The notes: generated from the sequence alone by a model not told the origin. A stretch of 64,000 nt of DNA from Paramecium sonneborni (GCA_905182985.1 CAJJDN010000082.1:124001-188000); one strand, 5' to 3'; positions 24,971-37,622 are shown, counted from the first letter of the stretch. Numbers and translations are program-made.

Positions 24971-25037
24971 TTACAATCATTTTATATATATTTATATAAA
25001 TTTACAATTTTTTTATCAAAATTAATAGATATGAGTT

Positions 25038-27290
25038 TCAATAGAATATTCCTTAAAAGTAATATTAAAATTTATCATACCACTTTGCTCTCCAATTATC
25101 AAGAGATTAATTGATTAGACTAAAATATTTTAATTAATTACTTTTAAGTAAATACAGATATATCTCCATCATTAGAACATGGTGGATTAAATCTGGATTC
25201 AAGTTCATGAATTGCACTTTCACCTTTACTAAAACATGGTAAAGTATATCCATGTCCACTATACATCATTTTAACAAGTAATAGAATTTAATCTTAATGT
25301 TTTTTACAAGCTAGAAATCCCATAAAAAATAATTTTCTAAATAAATTGAATAATTCAGATTTAGTTCCACCTAAAACATCAATATATTCAGAAAGTAATT
25401 TGAAAGGAACATTTTTTTCAAATTCCAATCCTTTTCCAGGAGATATACTAATAAAATATCCAAAATCAATATGTAAGATTTTCCCAGACTTATGCAACAA
25501 TATATTTCCATTATGTCTGTCTTTTATTTATAAGAAATAACAAATTAAACTATAAGCAGCTAAACTACTACAAAAGTTTCTTTAAGCTTTTTGTAAATTT
25601 GATGCATAATATTTTTTGAAAAATTGACTCAAAGTTATATCTTTATCAATTGAATTTAATTTTTTCTTAAGAGAATCTATTGTAGCAGCATCTTTAACCA
25701 TTTCCATAATACCTGAGCTAGGTCCTAGAGATTGAATGTCATAAGTAGTTAATTTTAATGGTAATCTTTCTTTTTAGAAAATCATATGAAATTAGTTTAT
25801 TAATTATAAAGCAAATTGTTCTTGCTTCAAATTATCACCAGTTTTGACAATTAGATGAACTAATCTCCAAGATCGAAAATGACAATAAGGAGATTATTAT
25901 CTAATTCTTTCACTTATTGAATTAGAATCTTCACCAAAGATCTCTTAACCAATTTTTTCAAAATCTAATGAGATGTTATTATTTTTTTTTAATTCTTCTT
26001 TTTTACTTAATTCTATTTCGTAACATTCAGCTAGTTAGAATAAATATTTTACAAACTCCTTAACTTTAATTAGAAATTTATGATATAGCTAAGTTAGATT
26101 GGCTTTTAAAATCACTTAACATAGAGAATTCAACATTAAATTCTGAATTTTTTCTTTCTCTTTTATCATCAAATTTATTTTCTTCTTTTTCAACATTATA
26201 AACTTCTAAACAAATATAAAATGGAGCTCTTTCTTTTGTTGAAAATATTTTAGTTTCTTAAACAACAATATTTAGAATAGTATAATGTCTTAATTAATCT
26301 ATTAAATTTAGATATAATAATAATACCTTTAACAAATGGAATATAAACATTAGCAGGTAATTTTGTATTAATTAAGGATAAATCAGCTCTCAAAGATATT
26401 ATTTAAGGATCAGCAAATTTTAATTTATCTGAGATAGATATGATATCATTCCAAAAATGAATACAAGACATAAAATCATATCCTTCTTATTAATCTAATG
26501 ATATATATTTAGACAATTGTATATGTTGAGGTAAGATTAAACATTTTAAAGATTGTTAATCAAATTATGGTGTACCATAATTAGAAATTACTTCTTATAT
26601 CTTTTCATCTTATTCATTTTCATTATAATTTGTTTCATGATTCATAACCATTCTTTTGATTAGATTTTATAAGTACAGTTTTACTCTTAATTTAAATTAA
26701 TTATGTTACTTTTAGAATTCTGTTACTTAATTGTTAAATACAATAGCACTGATTGAATATAGTGTCCAATATACTAATTATGCAAAGTAGAAATTCTGAA
26801 TGCATGATGTAAGTATGAATTAACTTATGTTTTCCTAAAATTAATAAATTAACTTACATTCAACATTTCTTCATGAAACACTAAGTAATTCATTAGTTAT
26901 GGAATATAAAATTCCAAATCATTCCTTGGATTCTCATCATTCGAAATTAACTTACATTAATATAAATATTAATAGGCCCAAGATTTTTCATCCAATGTAT
27001 ACAATAATATTAATACATCTAAAACTTGAATCTCATCAGGATTCTGAATATTTATACATTATCAAATACCAATTATATCTCATTTTAATACTTAGCCATC
27101 AATTTAACTGACAATTCTTTTCTATTTCGAGATGTTAATATTGAAATATCATCAGCCTAAAATAGTAAAAATATATTATTTAAATATTTTATACTTTACA
27201 ACAATTCATGCATCTTAAACACCATAATTTAGAGCACAATCCATATTATTTTTTTCTTTTTATTGTTATTTCTTCACCTATTTCAGCCAT
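25038..27290 (-). CDS. PI4KB: Phosphatidylinositol 4-kinase beta-type
   Basis: Six introns (38, 26, 23, 28, 34 and 22 nt) give about 693 residues. The lipid-kinase-unique helical region is clear (LDVLILLYTLDEKSWAYQYL, FYIPQLMNYLV, FYFAQLVYWTLYSIS). The catalytic lobe follows: FRSWRLVHLIVKTGDNLKQE, catalytic loop IKDRHNGNILL, activation HIDFGYFISISPG, and the end DNWRAKWYDKFQYYFQGIFY, as in PI4KB. It phosphorylates PI to PI4P at the Golgi. The 34-nt intron before ECYEIEL is doubtful: its sequence itself reads VKEFVKYLFQLA in a shifted frame, so a one-base frameshift near 26108 is an alternative. The start is 39 bp from the divergent TFIIIC gene. Confidence 0.88.
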
Positions 27291-27329
27291 ACAAATTAAA
27301 TATTCCTATATATTTATAAAAATTATTTT
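27291..27329. promoter_or_regulatory. 39-bp bidirectional start-to-start spacer
   Basis: Lies between the PI4K start (27290, -) and the TFIIIC subunit start (27330, +). It is AT-only apart from a few bases and holds no recognisable motif. Confidence 0.55.
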
Positions 27330-29438
27330 ATGTCAAGTGATTCTGAAGAAGAAAGTTAAAATTCTAATTAAGATGAAAATCCAATATAATCTAGATAAAC
27401 TTTCAATAAAAAACCAAAAGATTTAGAAAATAAACTATCAGAAGCTAAATTAGAGTTTATTCTAAATAACAATGTTTCAAAAGCAAAACAAATTCTTGAT
27501 TAAATCATTAGTTAACATGCAAGATATTAAAGAGCTTTTATTATGTATGGACACTTATGGAAATTATAAGGAGATTATTAAAAAGCTATACATCATTTCA
27601 CTATTGCCACTAAAATTAAAACATCTCCTAAACTATGGAAAAAGATTGCATTTTTAGAAAAAAAATTGGCACAGAAATTAGAATCAGAATAAACATTAAG
27701 TAGTGAAGCTGTAAATTATCACTATTATCAAGCTGCCAAATATCTTGGTAAACTATTAAGATAAAGAAATAAAGCACCAAATATTTAATTAATGTCTGAG
27801 AGAGTTGATTGCTTAGAAAAATGTTTTGAATATGAAAAAGGAATTAAATAATTAAAAGCTTTAAGTGATATTGCCATTACTTTATAATAACATCATTTAC
27901 ATCAAGAAAGTATTAAAAGAATTGCTAAATTATATGTTAAAAAAAATTAACTTGAAGATGCTAAATAAATATTAAAATCAATCCCTTTGACAGATAAATC
28001 AACAATAATGATTTGTGAAATACTAGAAAAATCTTAAAATCTAAAAGAAATGAGAGAATTACTTGATGGATATTTTGGATCTAAATCTATGACCACTATT
28101 CTTTAAGATCATAATTATAGATTAATTAATTTCTATTTATAATGTTTATAATAAAGTTTCACTGGATACTAATAAATTATAGATTTTTATTTAAATAATA
28201 TCCAAAACCCATAATTATAAGAGCAAATTTGTAAAAGTTTGATTGAACTAATTGATAAATTAGATAAAATTCCTAAAAAAGAACTATTGCAAGTTTTATA
28301 TGATTATAGAGATTAATTTAGTACTTAATAAAAATAAGAAATTCTTACTAAATTTTATATTGTTAATCCTGATCCAAATTTAAATATTGAAAAACCGCGA
28401 ATCCCTGATTAACTTCATACAAAAGATTAAATTTTATTTTTATATACACAATTATAAAAAACTAATGATGTTAATGAAAAGTTTGAACTTTTAAGAAAAA
28501 TACTTACTTAAGAAGAAAAATCATTTAATAAATTGAACTAACTTGATGGAATTAAGAGAGTAGGATATTATTAATTATTTGGAAAGTAACATAAAAAAAG
28601 AAGATTAGGAAAGTTTCATTCTATTAGTAATTAATTAAGAAAAAAAACGATAAGTCTATCAGTTGAAATTGGATATTAAGATTTCTTTAAAAAAATATTA
28701 GATGTATTTGAATCGCTATTAGAGAATGATAAATCTTAAGAACTTTTTAAATTGACTCATATGGTTTATTAATTGAGACTTAAAAAAATTGCAAATAATG
28801 ATGCTAGATACTATTAAGAATTTATTTAAAAATTGGCTAAATATGGATTATGGGCATCATTAAAAGAAAGAAAATATATTTATGCACCTATATATTTAAA
28901 ATACATAGACGAATAAAATTTGATTTTATATCTAATTTAAATTATTGATTAAAATATATCTCCTAAATTAAGAGGTATATTTAATAGTTTTACAAGAAAG
29001 ATTCCTTGTTATTAATAAAGCGTTATTCCTTATAAATTGGATTAATTATTAAAATTACGAGAAAATGATTAAAAAAATCCACTTTATAATTTATTAATAT
29101 GTGTAAAATATTTATAAGAAATGACTGGAAGATTAGCATAAGATTAATCAGAATTATTCAAAAAAAGTCTTTATTACTTTGATTGTTATAAAGATTGCAA
29201 TGTTGATCCATTAGAAGTAAAATATAATTTGGCTAGGTAATATAGATATTTATATAGAATATACTTACATATTAATATAGTGAATAAAGGAATGGAGATT
29301 ATGGAAGATATATTGAAAGATCCTCGAGAACATGCAGTTAAATATAAGGCTGGTTTTGCTTTAATGTAAATACATAAGAAATTAGGAAATAATGAGTAGG
29401 CATTCTATTATTTAAAAGAATATAACACTTTTGTATGA
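27330..29438 (+). CDS. GTF3C3: TFIIIC TPR subunit (Tfc4/GTF3C3-like)
   Basis: An intronless 702-residue frame, unusual among its intron-rich neighbours. A short acidic N-terminus (SSDSEEES) precedes TPR arrays: residues 45-110 (IISQHARYQRAFIMYGHL, QGDYQKAIHHFTIATKIKTS) and 145-240. A central helical part follows, and a C-terminal TPR block reads PLEVKYNLARQYRYLYRIYL, then YKAGFALMQIHKKLGNNEQA. This split TPR layout with a long linker is that of the TFIIIC subunit that bridges DNA-bound TFIIIC to TFIIIB at tRNA and 5S genes. The assignment rests on architecture and motif style, so other TPR proteins remain possible. Confidence 0.6.
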
Positions 29439-29627
29439 TTTATTGATTATATATTTAAATAAAGATAAATTATATAGAAATAATGATAGTGACATAATTA
29501 TTAAAAAATAATAAGAATACAAGGGTTTGTAAGTAGTGATTCATGAATTTCAAGTAATTATTGAAGAATTGATTGTAATTTATAGTAGATATAATAATTT
29601 TATAAAAATTGAAACTTTTACAAAAAT

Positions 29628-30618
29628 ATGCTGAGCAAAAACCCTATAATTCTATATATGAAAAACCCAGATCCAATATTTTATGGGATGATGGATGATT
29701 TAGTAATTGAGACATTAAGAAAATAGAATACAACAATAATAGTAACTGAATTGGAAGAATTAAGCGTTATAATTGGAAGAGTAATGAATAAATGAATAAT
29801 AGGAATTTATATTTTTAAGAAATGGAGAACAAATATAATTTGATGCATTTTTAGGTTATGGATATATGGCACCAAAACATTATATGGATTATATGTATTT
29901 GAATTTTGCTGTATATTCTGCAGGAAAGACAACATTATATTCTCCATAAATAGAAAACATATTATAAAACAAATTATTACAATATGCAAAATTCAGTTAA
30001 AGTTAAATACCATTTCCTCGTTGTAGTGCTTCATTTTCTGTTTAATAATTTAAAAAAAACTTATCTTAATTTGAAAACAAGACAATAATGAAGGAAGTAG
30101 TAGGATATGAAGGAACAGGAGTTAAATTATCAAATAATAAAATATAAAGTACAGAAATCTTTTGTAAATCTTTGTGGAATGGAGAATAGACTATAATATA
30201 GGACTTTATAAGTGATTCTCTAGGTAGATCAATCAGAGTATTAGTTATAGGTGGTAAAGCAGTATCTGTAACGGAATTTTAAGATAATATTGTATAAAAT
30301 ATTATTATATATTAGGATTTTAAATCTAATGGGTATAGTGATGATTTTAAAATAGAATCTAAAATGGAAAGTTAAAAAAAAGAGGAATATTTTAGATTAG
30401 CTGAAAAAGCTTGTTCGGCAATAGATTCTTAATTAACAATTGGAGGAGTAGATATTATAGATTCAAAGAAAGATGGATTAATGGTTTTAGAAATAAATTA
30501 ATGGCCAGAAATTACATTTTCTTAAGATGTTACTGGATTACCATTATTTGATTATTTTGGTTAAGAATTTATAAGAAAGATAATTAAGAATAATAAACAA
30601 AAACCATAATTAATTTGA
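29628..30618 (+). CDS. ATP-grasp ligase, RimK/glutathione-synthetase-like
   Basis: One 22-nt intron gives 322 residues. The N-terminal preATP-grasp part is FLRNGEQIQFDAFLGYGYMA. The ATP-grasp fold follows, with an expected Lys in TIMKEVVGYEGTGVKL, IIQDFISDSLGRSIRVLVIG, and the metal-binding end AIDSQLTIGGVDIIDSKKDGLMVLEINQW, where Glu and Asn-Gln coordinate magnesium. RimK-type enzymes join an amino acid or amine to a carboxylate through an acyl phosphate; substrate here is unknown. The usual RNIxxGG element of RimK is not evident, so a divergent substrate is likely. It converges with NAA10 (24-bp gap). Confidence 0.72.
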
Positions 30619-30642
30619 TTATATTTGGTTATTGATATATAA

Positions 30643-31233
30643 TCATTATTTTTCTGGTTTCTTTCTAAACCATTTTCGCATATTATAAGCATTTTCATCA
30701 TCAGCATAATATTTTTCTTCAGTATCAAATGTTTCATAACCTAATTTATCTCTATATAATCCTAATGCTGCTCTATTAGATACACGAACATGTAATGAAA
30801 CATAATGTGATTCAAATATTTTATCCATATCTCTATGTGTACTTTACATAACTTTATTAGCTAATCCTAATTTTCTATGTGTTCTTAAAACAGATAAAGA
30901 AGTAATATGACCATGTTCTAATTTTGATCCTTCTTCATCTTCTTCATCTTATTTGGCCAATACATATCCAACAATTCTACCACTATTCTATTCATAATTA
31001 ATTTATGTTAAACTTTTATTATTTATTTATTTATTAATAATTATTTATTTACTAATGTATTATTTATTTATTTATTAATATATTATATTATCTTCTGCAA
31101 CATAAAGTAATGATTACCAAACCATGCCATGATATAGGTAATATTTGAATGTGTAATTTTCTGGTAAACACCATAAATTGCAGTGTTGCATATGTTATAA
31201 ATCTTACATCTCGGCTCTTCTTATTGATACCAT
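30643..31233 (-). CDS. NAA10: N-alpha-acetyltransferase 10 (NatA catalytic subunit, ARD1)
   Basis: An intronless 196-residue GNAT protein. MVSIRRAEMQDLQHMQHCNL and NLWCLPENYTFKYYLYHG match the Naa10 N-terminus. The acetyl-CoA loop reads RTHRKLGLANKVM (RxxGxG/A form), preceded by HGHITSLSV and followed by YVSLHVRVSNRAALGLY. NatA acetylates nascent N-termini at the ribosome with Naa15. Between VAED and SGRIVGYVLAK, where other Naa10 proteins have a tight turn, sits an in-frame insertion of about 35 Gln/Asn/Ile/Lys residues coded by AAATA-type repeats (about 31000-31095). No GT...AG intron of normal size removes it. Confidence 0.9.
31000..31095 (-). repeat. Low-complexity AATA/AAATA repeat inside NAA10
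   Basis: Iterated ATTT/ATTA units on the plus strand, read on the minus strand as Asn/Lys/Gln/Ile codons within the GNAT domain. The insertion keeps the frame open. Confidence 0.7.
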
Positions 31234-31266
31234 AATTTAATTAGAAATTTATTATTATTATTATTT
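31234..31266. promoter_or_regulatory. 33-bp bidirectional start-to-start spacer
   Basis: Separates the NAA10 start (31233, -) from the coiled-coil gene start (31267, +). It contains an ATT repeat and no other motif. Confidence 0.55.
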
Positions 31267-33870
31267 ATGAGAAGACCATAAAGTGCATAAGTTACCAAAA
31301 TACTTATCAATAGACCCAAAGATGAAATAATTGAAACTAGACAACAACTTAATTAAATTACTGAAGAACATAGGAAAATTAAAACTCAAAATATGCAACT
31401 CAAAGTATAACCTAAATAAATACTTAGAGATAACTTATGAAATATGAACATATAGATGAGAATCTTATAAACTCTTAATAATTATTAGGACGAACTTCTG
31501 AATAACCTAGTATAGTCCCTACACTTAAATATAAAATTAGACTCTAATAAAATGAAATTGAAATTTTAAGATAATAATTATCAGCATAATAAAAATAAAT
31601 GAAAATCACCTCAATCCAAGAATTATAGTTTTAAATTCAATAATATTAAGAAGAAACTGTTAAACTTAAATAAATGCTTGATGAGGCATTAAATCTTAAA
31701 AATGAAACCTAAAAATCTTAATATATTGGTTATTTATCGAAAATTCAAGAATTAAAATTAGAAATCAAATAATATATTTAACTTTGTGAAAACTAACAAA
31801 GAGATATTAAATAATTATAATAATAAATCAAATTTTAATCAGATCAATTATAATAATTAAATATTGAAAAAAAAAAATTTGAAAACCTATTCAAAGAAAC
31901 TTAAATATAAAAACCTTAACAATTAGAAAACTCTTAAACTTTCACTAAATAAGTTGTAATCAAAGACCCAAAAAGAAAAGAAGATACTCCTGAATATTCT
32001 ATAAATGAAAATACATTATTACCTTAATTATTAGAAAAAGATAGAAAAATTCATGATCTTGAAGAAAACTTAACAAGTCTTAATAAAACTCATAATGCAA
32101 AAATCAATCAATAACTTTAATTCATTGAATAATAGAATGCTTAATTAGGAATGAAATAGAACATAATTTAAAATTTAGAATAAGAAATCAATAAATTAGA
32201 ACTCTAAATTAAAGATATCAAACTTAAAACTTAGTAAATGATGTAAAATAAAGTTTGTGAAGAAAAAGGTACATAAATCTAACATAAATCTAAATGTACA
32301 ATTTAAGAGATTAAATCTATCTTAAGATTTAGATTAAAGAGATCAATGATAGAATAAAAAGAAATTTCAAATTTACTATTAAAAAAAGGAGATTAAAGAT
32401 TCTTTTCCATCTAATCACAATTTTAAAAGTAACTTTATTTTTTAAAATAGATTTCCTTTTAACTTGAACATTGAACAATCATATCTTATTACAATGTTTT
32501 TATTAACAGAAGAATCAGCATTTGGTTAAAATGTTTTGGAAAAAGATTTACCATAATAAGTTCTCAAATCAAGAATATTCCATTTATTACCTTCATATGA
32601 ATTACTTACTATAGAAGAAGAAGGATAATTATTTCAATGCATATCTAGAAAAATCCTTAATAAGATAAATTAATTATAAGATTCTGTTAAATAAATTAAA
32701 AGAACTGAAAAGTAATTTTTAATTATTATATAATTAGATCAAATATTAAAGATGGATTTTGCCTTCCAAAATAATTGTTAGAAGCATTTACTTTTATTTT
32801 AGATAATTCTCTTTCAGAAAAAGAAGCTGAATACTTATTTTAATTAAATTTTGAAATTTCTAAATCTCCTATACTTATAAATATATCCAGATTAGTTTCT
32901 TTATTTTAAATGAAACCAAAATCAGGAATTAGCAAAATTTGTAAGATTTTACAATATATTTAATAGAGAAAGAATTAACATTATATCAATCTACATTGTT
33001 ATTTTCATACAATAAAGAAGCAATCGTTAAACCAAAAAGTAAAAAATTATTTTTATATTAGGACCATCTATATTATTAAATTAGAATATTTCTCCAAAAT
33101 AAAATATGGCAGGATAATAAAAGATATTAAAATTAAATTAAGCCTTTTCAGTAATTGAAATTATTCCAATTATTAAAAAAAAACCAATATTTTCAATATC
33201 AAATAGTATATCAATACAACTTGGAAAATAAAAATAATAAAAACTTTTTAAACCTAATTCTACTTAAACAGATGAAATTGAATTAGGTCTTGATAAAAAA
33301 CTGAAAAGTCTTGGAATTAATTAGATTATTTAATTAAGCTGGGTTCATTTAGTAAAAAAAACTGATATTTCAGTATCTTGTATAAAAGATGAAATGACCA
33401 TTATAAAACAAATAGAATTTTCTAAAAATTTTAGAAAAGAAAAAGTTGAAAAAGAAATTTAATGTGATTTGCAACAAATAAATTAAATATCTGTTTTTAA
33501 AGAGGAAAAAGTAGAATAAACTTAATTTTTTACATAAGTTGATAATGAGAAAAGATTAGAGGAAGTAATAGAAGAAAACAAATAATTGAATAAGGAAGAA
33601 TTTATAGATAAAAAGGAGGATAAAGAAATATAACATGAATAAAAATTTTAATAAGAATAAAATTAAAAAATTGAAGAATAATTAGATAATTTTGAATAAA
33701 AAAAATAACAAGAGCCGATATATGAATTATAATAAAATTAGGAATAATAATAGGATTAGATTGATTTAAACGAAAATTAGGAAATTGAAAAAATTGTAAC
33801 CCTTTATTTAGAAACAGTTATAGAAAGATTTATAATACATGAAGAAGAAGTAAAAAAAGGATAAAATTGA
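31267..33870 (+). CDS. Large coiled-coil protein with helical/EF-hand-like middle
   Basis: Five introns (23, 22, 26, 26 and 23 nt) give 827 residues. Residues 1-370 are coiled coil (LTSLNKTHNAKINQQL). A folded middle of about 170 residues follows: FFSIQSQFQKFPFNLNIEQS, YELLTIEEEGQLFQCIS, and SIKDGFCLPKQLLEAFTFI, reminiscent of degenerate EF-hand pairs, though canonical calcium loops are not evident. The C-terminal 200 residues are Glu/Gln/Lys-rich. The pattern suits a ciliary or centrosomal scaffold; that is inference. Each intron restores a frame that would otherwise reach TGA. Confidence 0.75.
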
Positions 33871-34026
33871 TTTTGAATATTCGTCAGCAATGAGATGTAT
33901 CTATATTTATTACAATAAAATAATATTATTTATTGAGTAATGTATATATTAAACTGGAATTTTATAGTGATTGAAAATTTAGAGATTATTAAATGACATA
34001 AATATAATAACTTTATTTTTAATAAA

Positions 34027-35504
34027 ATGAGTTTTAGGATATCAATCTCTCCTTAAAGAAAAAGAAGTAATACAGGAATACCTCAATCTGCTAGACTAAT
34101 AAAACCATCTATGAATTCTATTCTTATAAATGTTGTAGAAGAAATTAAGAATTTTATGTAAAATTATAGAATAATTAAAGGAAATAATTTAATCCTTAGT
34201 TTTAGAACCTTTTAAGTTAATTAATAAGAATAGCATTAGATTTGGAAAAATAAAATACAAAATTATATCATGCTCTTCAATAATATAAGGCTTCAAGCAT
34301 ATCCAATACAGATTCTATTTAAAAAGAACCATCATATCATTAAGATAGGAATAAATCTAAAGATTTTAGTCCTACAAAAAAAGAATCCTCAGTTAAAAAT
34401 ATAGAAATGACATCTAGCAGCAGATGAGATCCAACACCTAAATAAAAATTTTTAATCAGAAGAGGTTCTCTTGATGTAGATCAATAAATATCAAAAGTAA
34501 TAGTTTATTTTAAATCTATTTAGGATAAAATAAGAAAAATTGGTTAAGAGGCTATAGATCAGAATTTTATATTTAATTTATTAGATTTAAAGCCATCAAA
34601 TTTAAAATCTATGTCTTATAAAAAAATACAATAAATGTTTAGTTAAGTCCAATATCAACATTTGAAAATTATTAAAAATTACTATTAGAATTGTTTGATT
34701 GTGATAGAGCATAAGTTTATTTATATGATTAGAAATCTATGTGTTTTGGAGTATGGCTAAGATAACTAATAAAAAATTTATTATCCATTTAAAGGTATTT
34801 TAGGATTTGTAATCAAATAAGGTTAATAACTTAATATAAATGATTTTTATTAAGATGTAAGATTCGATTAAGATTAAAAATAATAAACAAAAACAAAATC
34901 AATGATGGCTTGTCCTATTTATGAAAAAGAAGAAATAATTGGAGATATTGTTATATCTTCAATTTAACGGCAATTTAAAAAATATGATGAACTTCTTATT
35001 TAAATTATTTCACAAATGGCTGCATTACACTTTTATTAATATAGTTTTTAAGAATAAAATTCTATGACTTGTGAGGCTTTATAGTGAATCTTAAAATTTT
35101 CGTTAATTTTATAATAATCTGTAGATGAAAAATAATTAATTATTTTAGCATAATAAATACTTTTAAAAACATATGAATTAAAATAAGTTTAGATTTATTT
35201 TAAAGATATGTAAGATTAAGATAGTCTTTTTAAATTTATTGAATAGTGAAGAAAAAAAATACCAAAAACATGTGGAATTATTGGATATGTTTATAAAACA
35301 GGATAATTTTATGTGTCTGGTTCTTGTTATAGAGATAGTTATTTAAATAAATTAGCTGATATTGAAACAAACCTTCCAACAATAATTATACCTATAAAAA
35401 ATGAAGATAAATTTATGGGTGCTATTCAATACATTGATACAACAGGCATTGATAATATTGTTGGAAAACAATTAAAAACTATTCATTATCAAACTTAGAT
35501 TTGA
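34027..35504 (+). pseudogene. Tandem GAF-domain protein, pseudogene
   Basis: Two GAF-like domains are still readable: ELFDCDRAQVYLYDQKSMCF with YYPFKGILGFVIKQGQQL and MACPIYEKEEIIGDIVI, then TCGIIGYVYKTGQFYVSGS with TIIIPIKNEDKFMGAIQYID. The frame carries in-frame TGA codons at 34425-34427, 35085-35087 and 35247-35249, plus two frame jumps (before LSPISTFENYQ near 34645 and between CFGVWLRQ and YYPFKG near 34760-34780). An initiating ATG and a first 23-nt intron are normal. GAF domains bind cyclic nucleotides or other small ligands. Five lesions in about 480 codons with most residues preserved suggest recent decay of a duplicate. Confidence 0.65.
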
Positions 35505-35636
35505 TACAAACTTTTGCTTTAATGCTTTATTTTGTATATAGTAAATTGATTATATAAAATATTGATTTGAATCACATTAAATATTTTTATTAATTCTAAT
35601 TAAATTCTAATAATATTTACCTTAAATTAAAATTAA

Positions 35637-36164
35637 ATGAACAATCCTTTTCAAAATCCTATAGGCAATCCAAATGATCCAAATAATCAATTACTTTTAA
35701 TGTCTCTTGCTTAAGTAGATTAATAAAATATGTTCTTCTTTTTAATGTAAAATCCTGATTTTGTTGAAAAATAGGATGAAGTAATCATTAATTATATATT
35801 TAGAATTAATTCAAAAAGACATCAATAGGATTTGTTAGAAATACATTAGGTATATTTGTATTAGGAACAGTACTTAATTTATAAATGAAAAGAATCCCTA
35901 AAGTAAAATCTATTTAATATATTTCCAAAGTTTTTGAATTGGCCAATATTTGTTAAAATTCCTTTAAGAATACCTGTTTTTTTTAGTCCATTTTTCTTAT
36001 TTTAATAATCACTAACAAATTAACTTGATAATTTAACATAATTGCATCATAAATATTATACAAGAATACTAAAAGTAAAAAAAACTGGTGATTTAAGATA
36101 CTTTGATCCAGAAGGAATATTATAAAAGTAATTTGAACAAAAAATGAGAGAATTAATGAAATGA
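35637..36164 (+). CDS. Small hydrophobic hypothetical protein (158 aa)
   Basis: Two introns (23 and 28 nt) give 158 residues. An N-terminal Asn/Pro-rich segment (MNNPFQNPIGNPNDPNNQ) leads to an acidic helix, a possible membrane segment (TSIGFVRNTLGIFVLGTVL), a second hydrophobic stretch (IPVFFSPFFLF) and a basic C-terminus with VKKTGDLRYFDPEG. Both introns are needed to reach this C-terminus in frame. No family recognised; it could be a small organelle membrane protein. Confidence 0.65.
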
Positions 36165-36232
36165 TTAATTATGTATCAATTGTTTTGCCTTTATTTTTTT
36201 ATCATTTTTTATACTCAATAATTTGATTGCCT

Positions 36233-37249
36233 ATGAAAAAAGGTCGTAAACCTTTGAATGAATAAGTGAAAATCTAAAAAAAATTAGAGTAATTATGGAA
36301 AGGAAACTTTTTAAATTTAAGCCTATTAGAAGAGTTATAACTTTTAAATGTTAATTTTCCAACAACTAAACAAATATTTACAAAAGATTTTGTTATGCAT
36401 TTTAAAAAATAGAAAAATTACAGATAAGTAAAAATTGTAAGCTCAAATCTCTTAATTGATTGTAGAACTATTAAAATAAAAGAATTACAAAATGAAAAAA
36501 TAAATGAAATTTCTTAACAAATAGATCAAAACTTATAATAACCTATATAATTGTCTAATATTTAAAATAACCCTGAATAAAGATTAACTTAAAATAATAA
36601 TTAATCTCCTCTAACAGAAAATAATATAGAATTAATAGAATAACCTTCTATTATAGAAATACTACCTGAATAAAAATGTACATAAAATGAAAATATACTC
36701 AAACCTTCTCAAATAAAAACCCAATCAAATAATCAGAGTATTATCGAGCTAAAACCCATAGTAAAATATATTCAATAAGATTTAATACCTGATGAGAATG
36801 AATATATATCTAATTCAAATTTACAAAGTCTCTAATCCAAAACCTAATAAACTAATAATCAACAAAAGCAAGACCAAATACCATAATTTTTAGTATTTTA
36901 ACCAAATTCTACTGATTCTTTTTCTTTAAGCTTTAGTCAGGAATTATCAGAAAGTTTTGTTTAGAAATTAATGGATGAATCATTTTTTGAAGATAATCAA
37001 TTAAAACTTAGTGAAAGTCTATTTGGAAATATTCCAAAAATTTAAAAGGATCCAAATATTAATCTATATGATTAAACATTCGATATGCTTAAGGTAAAAA
37101 TAAATCAAATTAATTAATACTAATTTGATCAATTATTAAGAGCATATAATCACAATTTTTAGCATTTACAAAAAATTATTTTAAATGATATTAATCAAAT
37201 TAAATTACTGATTTCAAAATATTAAAATAAAAAACCTAGAATCATCTGA
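36233..37249 (+). CDS. Hypothetical Gln/Asn-rich protein (338 aa)
   Basis: An intronless frame starting MKKGRKPLNEQVKIQKKL. The N-terminal 75 residues are basic and helical (WKGNFLNLSLLEELQLLNVN). The middle 150 residues are disordered, rich in Gln, Asn, Pro and Ile. The C-terminal 90 residues contain acidic/aromatic repeats (SFSLSFSQELSESF, FDQLLRAYNHNFQHL). A DNA-binding or transcription-related protein would fit, but no domain was recognised. Confidence 0.65.
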
Positions 37250-37622
37250 TTTGAATAATTATAAATGTATAAATCATTTTAATTGATTTTTTAGTGAACT
37301 TCTTTTCTCATCTTATATCATCTTTATTTACACCTATAACTTATTTATATAATTATATTTAGAGTCTTATAATATGTAAATCACAAATTAGTCGATAATT
37401 TTACAATTTATTTTTTTATATAAGGTTCAATAAAATTGCTCAGGCTAACTAAAATTTGTTTTAAATAAAATAATATTATAATCCTTTTTTTTAAATAGAT
37501 TTATATCCAATATATATTGCTTAGATCAAATTAAACAAAATAAACAATAATTTGATTGAAATAAACTAATATTTTATTTAGATAAATTTCGTCATCTTAA
37601 TTATTTATTATTTTTATTGAAG
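37250..37622. other. Intergenic, 373 bp
   Basis: AT-rich spacer before the formin gene; no ORF, repeat or RNA gene seen. Confidence 0.5.
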
